Of a DNA stretch of 64,000 bases, positions 26,676 to 35,998 are shown piece after piece. The notes under the pieces were generated by a model. It did not search any database, had not been told where the DNA came from, and was given only the letters and a program-made list of their open reading frames with translations. Position 1 is the stretch's first letter; every line of letters starts with the position of its first letter. The stretch is from Actinophytocola sp963825445 (GTDB taxonomy: Bacteria; Actinomycetota; Actinomycetes; Mycobacteriales; Pseudonocardiaceae). Location: contig CAWGTM010000019.1 of the NCBI GenBank assembly GCA_963825445.1, positions 124,001 through 188,000 of the forward strand. The letters run 5' to 3'. The position numbers and the translations under genes are program-made.

Positions 26676-27505
26676 GCACCGTTCTCTACGACGCCCCCGG
26701 TCCGCGGACCCGCCGCCGGATCCTCATCTGGTCGATCGTGAGCGGACTCGTGCTGGCCGGTGTCATCGGCGCCGGGCTGTGGCAGTTCGCGTCGCGCGGG
26801 CAGCTCGACGCCGCGCGGTGGCAGCCGTTCACGCAGTGGCCGATCTGGGAGTACCTGCTGGTCGGGCTGCTGGGCACGCTCGAGGCGGCCGCGTACGTGG
26901 CGGTGTTGAGCGCGCTCGCCGGGATCTTCCTGGCGCTTGGCCGGCTCAGTACCGTGCGGCCGGTGCGGTGGCTCGCCACCGGCTACATCGAGATCGCGCG
27001 CACGCTGCCGGTGCTGCTGATGATCTACGTGACGCTGTTCGCGCTGCCCAGCTACGGGCTCAACCTGCCGTTGCTGTGGAAGCTCGTGCTGCCGCTGACC
27101 GTGGCGAACTCGGCGGCGTTCGCCGAGATCTTCCGCGCCGGCATCCTGAGCCTGCCGCGCGGCCAGTCCGAGGCGGCGCTCTCGCTCGGGCTGTCGCAGG
27201 GGCAGACCATGCGGATGATCGTGCTGCCGCAGGCGGTCCGGCATGTCACGCCGTCGCTCGTGAGCCAGTTGGTCAGCCTCCTGAAGGACACCTCGCTCGG
27301 CTACGTGGTGGCGTTCACCGAGCTGCTCTACCGCGCCCAGGTGCTGTCGGCGTTCAACCACCTGCTGGTGCAGACGTTCCTGGTGGTCACGTTCATCTAC
27401 CTGGTGTGCAACGGATCCCTGTCCTTCCTCGCCTACCGGCTGCAGCGGTTCAGCGGCCGTCGCCGGCGTGGTCCGAAACCGGAGGTGGCCCGTGCAACTC
27501 GCTGA
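26672..27505 (+). CDS. Amino-acid ABC transporter permease (HisMQ type), second subunit
   Basis: A 277-residue permease, longer at the N-terminus than its partner because of a cytoplasmic leader and extra span (ILIWSIVSGLVLAGVIGAGL). The EAA loop is EAALSLGLSQGQTMRMIVLP, preceded by NSAAFAEIFRAGILSLPRGQ. The operon contains no ATP-binding subunit; a shared ATPase must be encoded elsewhere. The 3-prime end overlaps the asparaginase start by 14 bases. Confidence 0.9.
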   Translation: MSTVLYDAPGPRTRRRILIWSIVSGLVLAGVIGAGLWQFASRGQLDAARWQPFTQWPIWEYLLVGLLGTLEAAAYVAVLSALAGIFLALGRLSTVRPVRWLATGYIEIARTLPVLLMIYVTLFALPSYGLNLPLLWKLVLPLTVANSAAFAEIFRAGILSLPRGQSEAALSLGLSQGQTMRMIVLPQAVRHVTPSLVSQLVSLLKDTSLGYVVAFTELLYRAQVLSAFNHLLVQTFLVVTFIYLVCNGSLSFLAYRLQRFSGRRRRGPKPEVARATR

Positions 27506-28445
27506 GCTGGCGGTGGTCGAGCGGTCGGGGTTCGTGGAGAGCCGCCATTTCGGTTCGCTCGTGGGGATCGCGCCGGACGGTGCCGTGGCGATCAGTCTCG
27601 GTGTCCCGGACGCGCCGATGCTGCCGCGGTCGTCGACGAAACCGTGGCAGGCGGCCGGGGTGCGCGCGGCTGGGCTGACGCTGTCGGTCGCGGGCACGGC
27701 CCTGTCGGCCGGCAGCCACACGGGGGAGGACCGCCACGTCACGGAGACCCGCGCGATCCTGGCCGACGCCGGCCTCTCGGAGCGGGACCTGCGGTGCCCG
27801 GCGGACTGGCCGGAGGACGAGACCACCCGCCACCGGCTGATCAAGGACGGTGAGGGCCGCAGCGCGATCCGGATGAACTGCTCGGGCAAGCACGCGGCCA
27901 TGCTGGCGTGCGCCGTGCACAACGGCTGGGACGTGGCCGGCTATCTCGACCCGGACCATCCGGTGCAGCAGGTGATCCGGCAGCGGCTCGAGGTGGCGAC
28001 CGGGGTTCCGGTCGCGCATGTGGCGGTCGACGGCTGCGGTGCCCCGTTGTTCTCCACCACGGTCACCGGTCTCGCGCGGGCGGCCCACGCGATGGCGCTG
28101 GCCCCGGCCGAGACTCCGGAGGGCGCGGTGGCGGCCGCCATGCGGGCCGTGCCGGAGTTCGTCGGCGGTCTGGGCCACGAGAACAGCGAGGTCATGCGGC
28201 TGGTGCCGGGGTCGATCAGTAAGGGCGGCGCCGAGGGCGTGCTCATGGCGGCCGGCGCCAACGGGGCGGCCGTGGCCATGAAGGTGATCGACGGCAGCCC
28301 GCGCGCGACCACGATGGTCGCGCTCGCCGTGCTGGGTGCGCTGGACGTGGATGTGTCCGGCGCCGTGTCGCTCTCGCGGCTTCCGATCCTGGGTGGCGGC
28401 GTGGCTGTGGGCGCCGTCCGCACGGGTGCTGACCTGGCGCTCTGA
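27492..28445 (+). CDS. L-asparaginase (rhizobial / AnsA type II family)
   Basis: A 317-residue protein of the Rhizobium etli-type asparaginase family, distinct from E. coli AnsB. Characteristic segments are LAELAVVERSGFVESRHFGS, PRSSTKPWQAAGV, AGSHTGEDRHVTETR, MNCSGKHAAMLACAV and GLGHENSEVMRLVPG. In this family the S-x-x-K and C-S-G-K motifs form the active site. It hydrolyses asparagine to aspartate and ammonia. The GTG at 27492 follows GGAGGT and overlaps the permease gene, so import and hydrolysis are coupled in one operon. Confidence 0.88.
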   Translation: MQLAELAVVERSGFVESRHFGSLVGIAPDGAVAISLGVPDAPMLPRSSTKPWQAAGVRAAGLTLSVAGTALSAGSHTGEDRHVTETRAILADAGLSERDLRCPADWPEDETTRHRLIKDGEGRSAIRMNCSGKHAAMLACAVHNGWDVAGYLDPDHPVQQVIRQRLEVATGVPVAHVAVDGCGAPLFSTTVTGLARAAHAMALAPAETPEGAVAAAMRAVPEFVGGLGHENSEVMRLVPGSISKGGAEGVLMAAGANGAAVAMKVIDGSPRATTMVALAVLGALDVDVSGAVSLSRLPILGGGVAVGAVRTGADLAL

Positions 28446-28637
28446 CCTCGGCGGGTAGTCGGGCGCTCACAACTGGTAAATGTGTACCTACTTTCGTAGG
28501 GTTGCACCCCATTTGACGGCTCAGTAACTTCGGTCGAGCTGGGTCGGGGTAATTTGTTTACCACTCAGTCTAATTTCCATCGCATATATCAGTTACACCC
28601 TGCTACTGAATTTTCCGAGCTATTGACGGGAGATGCG

Positions 28638-29141
28638 ATGCTCAGGCTGGCAACAAAAATGATGTTGACCGTATCCGCCGCGGTCGCGTTCGGTGTGGTG
28701 GCGGCTCCGGCCGTCGGTGCGGAGGAATCCGCCGCCCCCGAGCGTGCGGTGGCCACCGAAGCGGTGCAGGAACAGGCACCGATGGCGTGGTCCTACAACA
28801 TCAGGGCGTCCTGCGGCGGTTGGGAAGGAATCATCCGCCAGGGCGCGAACTACTGGGGTGACGTCACCGAGGGTGGCGGCACGCCCGTCGAGTGTCAGAA
28901 CTCGGCGATCACCGACTGCGGATTCCTCGCCGAGCCGGTGGATACATTGGTCGACGGTCAGTTGATCGTGGTCGGCTGCAATTACGGAATGGGTCAGCTG
29001 ATCAAGCTGTACCCGGGTGCCGTGAATGACCCCGCGCTTCTCGCGGCGCACGAATTCGGCCACAACTGGTACGGCCATTCCTTCGACGGCTGCGCCTCGT
29101 GGGCGAGCCCGGACGACGTGATGGCGACGACCATGTGCTGA
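28638..29141 (+). CDS. Small secreted HExxH metallopeptidase-like protein
   Basis: A 167-residue protein with a signal peptide (LTVSAAVAFGVVAAPAVGAE) and a propeptide-like Ala/Glu-rich stretch. The mature domain is only about 110 residues with a zincin motif AAHEFGHNWYGHSFDG near residue 140 and about six cysteines. The third histidine spacing (H-E-x-x-H-x4-H) differs from the metzincin pattern; an Asp three residues later could instead be the third ligand as in snapalysins. The ATG at 28638 follows GGGAG. The gene and its leader are noticeably less GC-rich than the surroundings. Substrate unknown. Confidence 0.7.
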   Translation: MLRLATKMMLTVSAAVAFGVVAAPAVGAEESAAPERAVATEAVQEQAPMAWSYNIRASCGGWEGIIRQGANYWGDVTEGGGTPVECQNSAITDCGFLAEPVDTLVDGQLIVVGCNYGMGQLIKLYPGAVNDPALLAAHEFGHNWYGHSFDGCASWASPDDVMATTMC

Positions 29142-29204
29142 CGTAGGACATCGGTGGGGTGGGCGGGACTCCCGTCCACCCCACCGGCATGTCCGGCTCC
29201 CGCA

Positions 29205-29292
29205 AACCCCGCGAGTCTCCCTCCCGCGACACACGAGTTGGCGGTTCACGAACCGCCAACTCGGAGGTCTGGGGAGGGAGACTCGCGGGGTT
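29205..29292. repeat. Interspersed palindromic element, copy 1 (bidirectional terminator position)
   Basis: A nested palindrome: perfect 21-bp outer arms (29205-29225 with 29272-29292, left arm starting AACCCCGCGAGTC) enclose a 28-base inner palindrome at 29235-29262 (13-bp arms GAGTTGGCGGTTC, 2-base loop). It lies exactly between the stops of two convergent genes. The inner 28 bases are identical in the second copy at 43883-43910. Confidence 0.85.
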
Positions 29293-29296
29293 GGGC

Positions 29297-30724
29297 TCAG
29301 TCGGTGTCGCTGTCGGCGTCGTAGTCGCGCCACCACTTCTGGCCGGCTTCCGGCAGCGTGGCGATCGGGTCGTAGTACGGGTAGCGGCGCGACAGGGCGT
29401 CCGCGTCCTTCATCTCGATGCCCGTGCGGTAGTTCTTCGTCCAGTAGGAGATTCCGCGCTCGACGTCGTACTCGGCCAGCTGGTGCACCCACCGCTTGCC
29501 CACGTAGGGCACGTCGCAGATGATGCGCGGCGTCGCGTACCCGGGCAGGTAGCCCATGATCCCGTGCTGCAGCTGCTGGGCCTCCCACACGGCGACCCGC
29601 CAGTGCTCTGCGTTGGGGATCATGTCGCACATGTAGAAGTAGTACGGGAGGATGCTCGCCTCACCCTGCAGGGCGAAGCACAGGTCGAGCAGGTCGTCGG
29701 GAGTCGCGTTCACGCCACGCATGAGCACGCCCTGGTTGCGTACGTCGCGCACGCCCACCTCGAGCGCGGTCCGCGCCGCCTCGGCCACCAGCGGGGTCAC
29801 CGACTGGGCGTGGTTGACGTGGGTGTGGATCGCGAGGTTCACGCCGCGCCGGGCGGCGGTCCGCGCCACGCGCTCGAGGCCTTCGACCACCTTGGGCTGC
29901 AGCCAGTGCTGCGGCAGTCCGGCGAGCGCCTTGGTGGCGAGCCGGATGTCACGCACGGTCGGGATGTCCAGCAGTCGCATGAGGAACGACTCGAGCTGGG
30001 GCCACGGCACGTTCGCCACGTCGCCGCCGGACACCACCACGTCACGCACCCCGGGGGTGCGCTTCAGGTAGTCGATCATCTGGTCCTGGCGGTCCACCGG
30101 CTTGAGGCCGAGCTTGTGCTTGGCCACCAACGGGGTGGAGTTGCCGACCAGGTCCATGCGCGTGCAGTGTCCGCAGTACTGGGGACACGTGGACAGCAGC
30201 TCGGCCAGCACCTTCGTGGGATAGCGATGGGTCAACCCCTCGACGACCCACATTTCCGCCTCGTGCAAGGAATCCCGCGAGGAGTGCGGGTGGTTCGGCC
30301 ACTGTGGATCGCGATCACTCGCGACCGGAACCATGTAACGGCGGATCGGGTCGGCGAGCAGCGCCTTGGTGAACGCCGCCGGCACGAGCTCCGCGTTCGG
30401 GACCATGGTGTTGAGCATCTGCGGGGGCAGCAGCATGGACATGGTGGCCAGGCGCTCCTGGTCGGCCACCAGGTCCTCGTAGAACGACTCCTCGAGGAGA
30501 TCTCCGACGACCGCGCGCAGTTGCTTGACGTTCTTCACGCAGTGCACGCGTTGCCACTGGGCGTCACGCCACTGCGCGTCGGTGACCTCGCGCCAACCGG
30601 GGAACCGTCGCCAGTCGGGCTCGACCAGCTCGCGCCGGACGTACTCGTAGGGTTGCCGCGCGGTCTCCTCGATTGCTTCGGAGACCGTCGTGGCGGCTGT
30701 CACCGCGTCGCGCACCGCCGTCAT
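29297..30724 (-). CDS. kamA: L-lysine 2,3-aminomutase
   Basis: A 475-residue radical SAM/PLP enzyme. The [4Fe-4S] motif is CPQYCGHC (Cys 180, 184, 187), preceded by GLTHRYPTKVLAELLST. VVVSGGDVANVP, GVNLAIHTHVNHAQ, GVLMRGVNATPDDLLDL and LPYYFYMCDMIP are strongly KamA-like. It interconverts L-lysine and L-beta-lysine (3,6-diaminohexanoate), the first step of fermentative lysine breakdown; beta-lysine can also serve as an osmolyte or antibiotic precursor. GAGGAG precedes the ATG. Divergent across 88 bases from the kdd/kamDE/kal genes, consistent with one pathway. A glutamate 2,3-aminomutase is a less likely alternative. Confidence 0.88.
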   Translation of the reverse strand: MTAVRDAVTAATTVSEAIEETARQPYEYVRRELVEPDWRRFPGWREVTDAQWRDAQWQRVHCVKNVKQLRAVVGDLLEESFYEDLVADQERLATMSMLLPPQMLNTMVPNAELVPAAFTKALLADPIRRYMVPVASDRDPQWPNHPHSSRDSLHEAEMWVVEGLTHRYPTKVLAELLSTCPQYCGHCTRMDLVGNSTPLVAKHKLGLKPVDRQDQMIDYLKRTPGVRDVVVSGGDVANVPWPQLESFLMRLLDIPTVRDIRLATKALAGLPQHWLQPKVVEGLERVARTAARRGVNLAIHTHVNHAQSVTPLVAEAARTALEVGVRDVRNQGVLMRGVNATPDDLLDLCFALQGEASILPYYFYMCDMIPNAEHWRVAVWEAQQLQHGIMGYLPGYATPRIICDVPYVGKRWVHQLAEYDVERGISYWTKNYRTGIEMKDADALSRRYPYYDPIATLPEAGQKWWRDYDADSDTD

Positions 30725-30812
30725 CTGTTCTCCTCGCCGCTAGGGTGGCGTAAAGATATGCTGTCAGAACGTAGTACAAGCGCAAATCTTACGGAAGACG
30801 GGAGCTTCGTGC

Positions 30813-31838
30813 ATGTCGCCCTACGGTCTGCACCGTGTCGTGGAACCGGCCGGCGTCCTGCCGCAACAAGCCTGGCGGCTCTCGACCGAAGAACGGTCGT
30901 GGCCGGATGAAGTGGTGGTCGACGTGGCGTGCCTCAACCTTGACGCCGCGTCCTTCCGGCAGTTGCGGGAGGAGCACGGGAGTCCGGACGCCGTCCGCGA
31001 AGCGGTGCTGAAGATCGTCAGTGAACGCGGCAAAATGCACAATCCGGTCACCGGATCCGGTGGGATGCTGCTCGGCACGGTCCGTCAGGTCGGCCCCGAG
31101 TCGCCGCTCGGGCTGTCCGTGGGCGACCGGATCGCGACGCTCGTGTCGCTCACGCTGACCCCGCTCCGGATCCACGACGGACTGGCCGACTGGAGCGGCG
31201 CGACCGAGCAGGTGCCCTGCCGCGGCACGGCTGTCCTGTTCGGACGGTCCATCGCGGCCGTACTGCCCGAGGATCTGCCCGACTCGCTCGCACTGTCCGT
31301 GTTGGACGTCTGCGGCGCGCCCGCGCTCACCGACCGGGTGGTGCGCGAGGCGGGCGCGAGCCCGTCGGTGCTGGTGCTCGGTGGCGGTGGCAAGTCGGGC
31401 TCGCTGTCGCTGGCCGCCGCCCGCCGCGCCGGGGCCGGCCGGCTGGTGGCGCTCGTGCCGACCGAGGCCGAGGCCGACGCCGTGCGTGCGGCGGGCCTGG
31501 CCGACGAGGTGGTGCTGGCCGACGCGCGGGACCCGGTGGCGGTGGCCACGGCGGTCGGCGAACCGGTCGACGTGACGATCGTCTGCGTGGACGTCCCCGG
31601 CTGCGAACACGGCGCCGTCCTGGCCACGGCCGACGGCGGCACGATCGTGTTCTTCTCCATGGCCACGTCGTTCGCCGCGGCCGCGCTCGGTGCCGAGGGG
31701 CTGGCGGCCGACGTGCGGATGCTGATCGGCAACGGCTACGTCCCAGGTCACGCGGCGTTCGCGCTCGATCTCATCCGGAGTGAACCAGGGGTTCGCGAGC
31801 TGTTCGACAGCCGCGAGCGGCACACTTCCCCGACATGA
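30813..31838 (+). CDS. kdd: L-erythro-3,5-diaminohexanoate dehydrogenase
   Basis: A 341-residue NAD(P)-dependent dehydrogenase. The N-terminal half has a zinc-less alcohol-dehydrogenase-like lobe (GKMHNPVTGSGGMLLGTVRQ), and the Rossmann part has SVLVLGGGGKSGSLSLAAAR and TIVFFSMATSFAAAALGAEG. These are features of Kdd, which oxidatively deaminates 3,5-diaminohexanoate to 5-amino-3-oxohexanoate. Position between kamA and kamDE supports the assignment strongly. Its stop overlaps the amidohydrolase ATG (ATGA). Confidence 0.85.
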   Translation: MSPYGLHRVVEPAGVLPQQAWRLSTEERSWPDEVVVDVACLNLDAASFRQLREEHGSPDAVREAVLKIVSERGKMHNPVTGSGGMLLGTVRQVGPESPLGLSVGDRIATLVSLTLTPLRIHDGLADWSGATEQVPCRGTAVLFGRSIAAVLPEDLPDSLALSVLDVCGAPALTDRVVREAGASPSVLVLGGGGKSGSLSLAAARRAGAGRLVALVPTEAEADAVRAAGLADEVVLADARDPVAVATAVGEPVDVTIVCVDVPGCEHGAVLATADGGTIVFFSMATSFAAAALGAEGLAADVRMLIGNGYVPGHAAFALDLIRSEPGVRELFDSRERHTSPT

Positions 31839-33225
31839 CGACCCTGTTCACCGGTGGTGCCGGTCCGGCGCTGGCCGTCGCGGACGGCGTGATCACCTGG
31901 CTCGGCGAGGCCTATCCGGGCACGCCCGACGAGGTGGTGGACCTGGCGGGCGGGCGCGTGCTGCCCGCGTTCGTCGACGCCCACGTGCACGCGACCTCGG
32001 CGGGTCTGCTGCGCACGGGGCTGGACCTCACGGGGATCGACTCGCTCGCCGATCTCCTCGACGCCGTGCGCGACCGGGTGGCAACCGGGCGCGCTGCTGT
32101 GGGGGCACGGCTGGGACGAGACGCGCTGGCAGGGACGCCCGCCGACCCGCGCCGAGCTGGACGCGGTCGCCGGTGCGACACCCGTCTACCTGTCGCGGGT
32201 GGACGTCCATTCCGCACTCGCGTCGTCGGCGCTGGTCGAGTTGGCGCCCGGCGCACGGGACGCGACCGGCTGGTCTGCCGACGGTCCGCTGGCCCAGGAG
32301 GCACACCACCACGTGCGGCGGGCGGCCCGCGACTCGATCACGCCTGAGCAGCGACGGGCGGCGCAGTTGGCGTTCCTGCGGCACGCGGCGTCGGTGGGCA
32401 TCGCGTGCGTGCACGAGTGCGGCGGCCCGGACATCTCCGGGCGCGAGGACTTCGCGGAGTTGCTCGCTCTGACGGGCGACCTGCCGAGGGTGATCGGCTA
32501 CTGGGGCGAGATCGGCGTTTCCGTCCCGGGCGCCCACGGCCTGGCGGGCGACCTGTTCGTGGACGGCGCGTTCGGCTCCCGCACGGCCGCGCTGCGCGAG
32601 CCCTACACCGACGCGCCCCACACGAGCGGCGCCCGCTACCTCGACGCGCACCAGATCGCCGACCACCTGGTGACCTGCACCGAGGCAGGGATGCAGGCGG
32701 GCTTCCACGTGATCGGCGACGCCGCGACCGACGCGGTGCTCGCGGGCTTCGCGCTGGCGGAGAAGCGGGTGGGGCGCGACGCGCTCGCCGGGGCCCGCCA
32801 CCGGCTGGAGCACCTGGAGATGATCGACGCCGAGCAGGCCGACCGGTTCGCCGAACTCGGCGTCATCGCGTCCGTGCAGCCGCTGTTCGACGCCTACTGG
32901 GGCGGCCCGGACGGCATGTACGCGACCCGGCTCGGTGCCCGCGCGGCGGGGCTGAACCGGTTCGCGAGGCTGCACGAAGCGGGCGTGACGTTGGCGTTCG
33001 GCTCGGACGCCCCGGTGACGGCCGTCGACCCGTGGGCCACCGTCCACGCGGCCGTGCACCACCGGACCCCGGGTTTCGGCCTGACCTCGGAGGTCGCCTT
33101 CGCCGCGCACACGGCCGGCGCCGTCCTGGCGGTCGGGCGCACCCGCGACGTTCGCCGTGTGGCGCGACGAGACGTGCCTGCGCACTGTTCTTGATGGATC
33201 CACTATCTATGTCCGGAGCGAGTGA
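31835..33225 (+). pseudogene. YtcJ-like amidohydrolase in the lysine cluster, two frameshifts
   Basis: The N-terminus MTTLFTGGAGPALAVADGVI leads to the metal-binding VLPAFVDAHVHATSAGLL. One extra G near 32087-32089 moves the frame to the main domain (ALLWGHGWDETRWQGRPPTR, then VHECGGPDISG, GFHVIGDAATDAVL, ARHRLEHLEMI, AFGSDAPVTAVDPW). A second extra G near 33135-33137 hides the natural end GAPATFAVWRDETCLRTVL. Correcting both gives about 462 residues ending at 33225, exactly overlapping the kamD ATG (TGATG), strong evidence that the corrected frame is real. Members hydrolyse amides or cyclic ureas. Its role in lysine breakdown is unknown. Confidence 0.7.
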
Positions 33226-34798
33226 TGGCCCTGCTTGACCTTGACCCTTCCGTGGTGGCACCGCTCGGCGGCTGGCCGCGCAGGCGGCCGAGCCGGTCGT
33301 GTCGATCGCGAGAGCGCACACCACGGTGGCCGTGGAGCGCGCGACGCTGCGGCTCGCCGGCATCACGGGTGCCGACTCCACCCACCGGGCGGGTGACGTG
33401 CCGTGGGTGAACCGCGTGATCGACACGGTCCGCGAGCACTGCGGTCTGGAGCACGGCGTGGTCCTGCCGGCGTTCCACGCCCTGCGTGAGCACGACCTCG
33501 CGACGCTCACCGACCTGGCCGAGGCGTGTGCGGCCAACCAGATCCAGTTCCGGATCCCCGAGGGCCGTGACGCCGACCGCGCGGCGCGCGCCGGCCGGGT
33601 GGCGGTGGCGAAGGGGCTGCGGACGGTCGACCGCAACCGTGCCCAGCGCGACAAGCTGATCACCAAGCTCGGCAACCCGGCGCAGCGGCCGTGGATCTAC
33701 CTGATCGTCGCGACCGGCGACATCGACGAGGACGTGGTGCAGGCGGCGAACGCCGCGCGCGCGGGTGCCGACATCATCGCGGTGATCCGCTCGACCGGAC
33801 AGTCGCTTCTGGACTACGTGCCGGAAGGCGCGACGCACCAGGGGTTCGCCGGCACGTACGCCACCCAGGAGAACTTCCGGATCATGCGTGCCGCCATGGA
33901 CGACGTGTCCAAGGAGGTCGGCCGCTACGTCCGGGTGACGAACTACGCGTCCGGGCTGTGCATGCCGGAGATCGCCGTGCTGGCCGGGATGCAGCGCCTG
34001 GACATGATGCTCAACGACTCCATGTACGGCATCCTGTTCCGCGACATCAACCCGATCCGGACCTTTGTGGACCAGCGGTTCTCCCGCCAGGTGCACGCGC
34101 GCGCCGGGATCATCATCAACACCGGTGAGGACAACTACCTCACCACGGCCGACGCGGTCGACGCCGCGCACACGGTCACCGTCTCCCAGTTGCTGAACGA
34201 GCACTTCGCGCACGAGGCCGGCCTCCCGGACGAGTTGCTGGGCCTGGGGCACGCGTTCGAGATCAACCCGAAGGTGCCTGAATCGTTCCGGCTGGAGCTG
34301 GCGCACGCGTTGCTGGCGCGCGAGCTGTTCCCGGACGCGCCGCTCAAGTGGATGCCGCCCACCAAGCACATGACGGGCGACGTGTTCAACGGCTATCTCC
34401 TCGACGGGTTCTTCAACCTCGCGGGTGTCCTCACGGGACAGTCGATCCTGTTGGTGGGCATGATGACCGAGGCCGTGGTGACGCCGTTCCTGTCCGACCG
34501 CGACCTGGCTTTGCAGAACGTGCGGTACGTGCTCAACGCGGCGGCCGGGCTGGCCGAGGACTTCCGGCCAGCGCCCGACGGTCTCATTGTGAAACGCGCC
34601 CACCAGGTGCTCGGCGAGGCGGTCGACCTGCTCGACCGGATCGTCCGCGACGGGTTGCTCGACGCGATCGCCGACGGCACGTTCGGGCTCATGAAACGCC
34701 CGCCGGACAAGGGAAAGGGCGCCGACGGCGTGATCGAGAAGGCCGACGGTTACCGCAACCCGGCATCGGACCTGCTGGAGACGGGGGAGACGAAGTGA
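33225..34798 (+). CDS. kamD: Lysine 5,6-aminomutase alpha subunit, frameshift near N-terminus
   Basis: About 524 residues when corrected. The ATG at 33225 overlaps the preceding stop and reads MALLDLDPSVVAP; one missing base near 33263 then shifts to the long frame LAAQAAEPVVSIARAHTTVA. An uncorrected reading could start at about 33299. The body is typical KamD/OraE-like: ATGDIDEDVVQAANAARAGA, VIRSTGQSLLDYVPEGATHQ, TNYASGLCMPEIAVLAG, LNDSMYGILFRDIN and PPTKHMTGDVFNGYLLDGFF. This TIM-barrel subunit holds PLP and the adenosyl face of cobalamin. With KamE it moves the terminal amino group of beta-lysine from C6 to C5. KamE start overlaps its stop. Confidence 0.85.
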
Positions 34799-35538
34799 AG
34801 CGCCACGTTCGCCCCTACGGCGACACCACGGGCGACGGCATGGTGCAGACGTCGTTCACCCTGCCGGTGCCGCCTGGTCCGCGCGCCGACGGAGCGGCCC
34901 TGCAGCTGGCCGCGAAGATGGGCCTCGAACCGGCCATGGTCGTGCACTCCCACGGCATCGGCACGGAGTTCACGTTCTTCGTGGTGTACGGGTCGGCCAA
35001 GCACATCGTTGACCTCGACGAGGTCGTGGTGGTGGAGCGCGAGTACCCGCTGCTGTCGCCCGCCGAGGTCAACGGCGTGGTGCGGAAGATGTTGCGCCGC
35101 AAGCTGGTGGTGGTCGGCGGCTGCATCGGAACGGACGCGCACACGGTCGGCATCGACGCGATCCTCAACATCAAGGGTTTCGCCGGCGAGAAGGGCCTGG
35201 AGTACTACCGCGAGCTTCGCGTCATCAACCTGGGCGCGCAGGTCACGGTGCCGGAGCTGGTGAAGCGGGCCCGCACGGAGAAGGCCGACGCGGTGCTGGT
35301 GTCCCAGGTGGTCACCCAGCGCGACGCGCACATCCTCAACACCCAGGAGATGTCGGCGGCGTTCCGCGAGGCCATGGGTGACCGGCGACCGGTCCTCATC
35401 GCCGGCGGCCCCCGTTTCGACCCGTTGATGGCGGGGTCATTGGGGGTGGACCGGGTGTTCGGCCGGGGCACCACGCCCGGCGAGGTGGCCAGTTATCTTG
35501 TGCACGCGATCAAGGAGAGCAGGGGAGTGGCGGCGTGA
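34795..35538 (+). CDS. kamE: Lysine 5,6-aminomutase beta subunit
   Basis: A 247-residue cobalamin-binding subunit. The B12 motif is GGCIGTDAHTVGID (Asp114, His116, Gly119: DxHxxG), with base-off binding through His116, followed by NIKGFAGEKGLEYYREL and a B12-type Rossmann fold (RPVLIAGGPRFDPLMAGSLG). The N-terminal dimerisation part has VRPYGDTTGDGMVQTSFTLP. The GTG at 34795 overlaps the kamD stop and has GGGGGAG upstream. The next stop/start overlap links it to kal. Confidence 0.9.
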   Translation: MKRHVRPYGDTTGDGMVQTSFTLPVPPGPRADGAALQLAAKMGLEPAMVVHSHGIGTEFTFFVVYGSAKHIVDLDEVVVVEREYPLLSPAEVNGVVRKMLRRKLVVVGGCIGTDAHTVGIDAILNIKGFAGEKGLEYYRELRVINLGAQVTVPELVKRARTEKADAVLVSQVVTQRDAHILNTQEMSAAFREAMGDRRPVLIAGGPRFDPLMAGSLGVDRVFGRGTTPGEVASYLVHAIKESRGVAA

Positions 35539-35945
35539 GCCTGACTGTCGGATTTTCGGTGACCCACCGGCGGTATGTGCCGTATGCGCACGCGCACTAC
35601 GGCGGCAACCTGGTCGACGGCGCCTACGGTCTGGCCATGTTCGGCGATGTGGCGACCGACCTGGCGATCCACACGGACGGCGACGAGAGCCTGCTGGCCG
35701 GCTACTCGTCGGTGGAGTTCCTGGCGCCCATCCAGGCAGGAGATGTCGTCGAGGTGACGGCCACCGTCACCCGCGTGGGCTCCCGTTCACGCGACCTCGA
35801 CTTCGAGGCGCGGGTGCTGTGCCGGGCCGCGCCTTCGCGCGGTCCGTCGGCCGCGGATGTCCTTTCGCCGCCGGTGGTGGCCACCCGCGCGAAGGCGACG
35901 ATCGTCGTTCCGCTTGCACAGGTGCCAAACCCGACGGAGAGCTGA
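35535..35945 (+). CDS. kal: 3-aminobutyryl-CoA ammonia-lyase (hotdog fold)
   Basis: A 136-residue single hotdog domain: HRRYVPYAHAHYGGNLVDGA at the N-terminus, SSVEFLAPIQAGDVVEVTAT in the middle. The HYGGNLVDGA helix with Asp is characteristic of Kal, which removes ammonia from L-3-aminobutyryl-CoA to give crotonyl-CoA late in lysine fermentation. A generic thioesterase would be the alternative, but the GTGA overlap with kamE makes Kal the better call. The linking enzyme kce is not seen in the window. Confidence 0.75.
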   Translation: MSLTVGFSVTHRRYVPYAHAHYGGNLVDGAYGLAMFGDVATDLAIHTDGDESLLAGYSSVEFLAPIQAGDVVEVTATVTRVGSRSRDLDFEARVLCRAAPSRGPSAADVLSPPVVATRAKATIVVPLAQVPNPTES

Positions 35946-35998
35946 TCCTTCCGAGTGGACTTCCGCGTGTGACCGTGGGCGAACGGGCCGTTCGGTCC

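Noticed and set aside
29205..29292. Transposon terminal repeat or attachment site
   Set aside because: No transposase or integrase, no target duplication and a single continuous palindrome; a dispersed terminator-like repeat fits better.
33299..34798. kamD starting at the internal start near 33299
   Set aside because: This would drop the conserved N-terminal residues seen in the other frame and lose the TGATG overlap; a single missing base near 33263 explains the break better.
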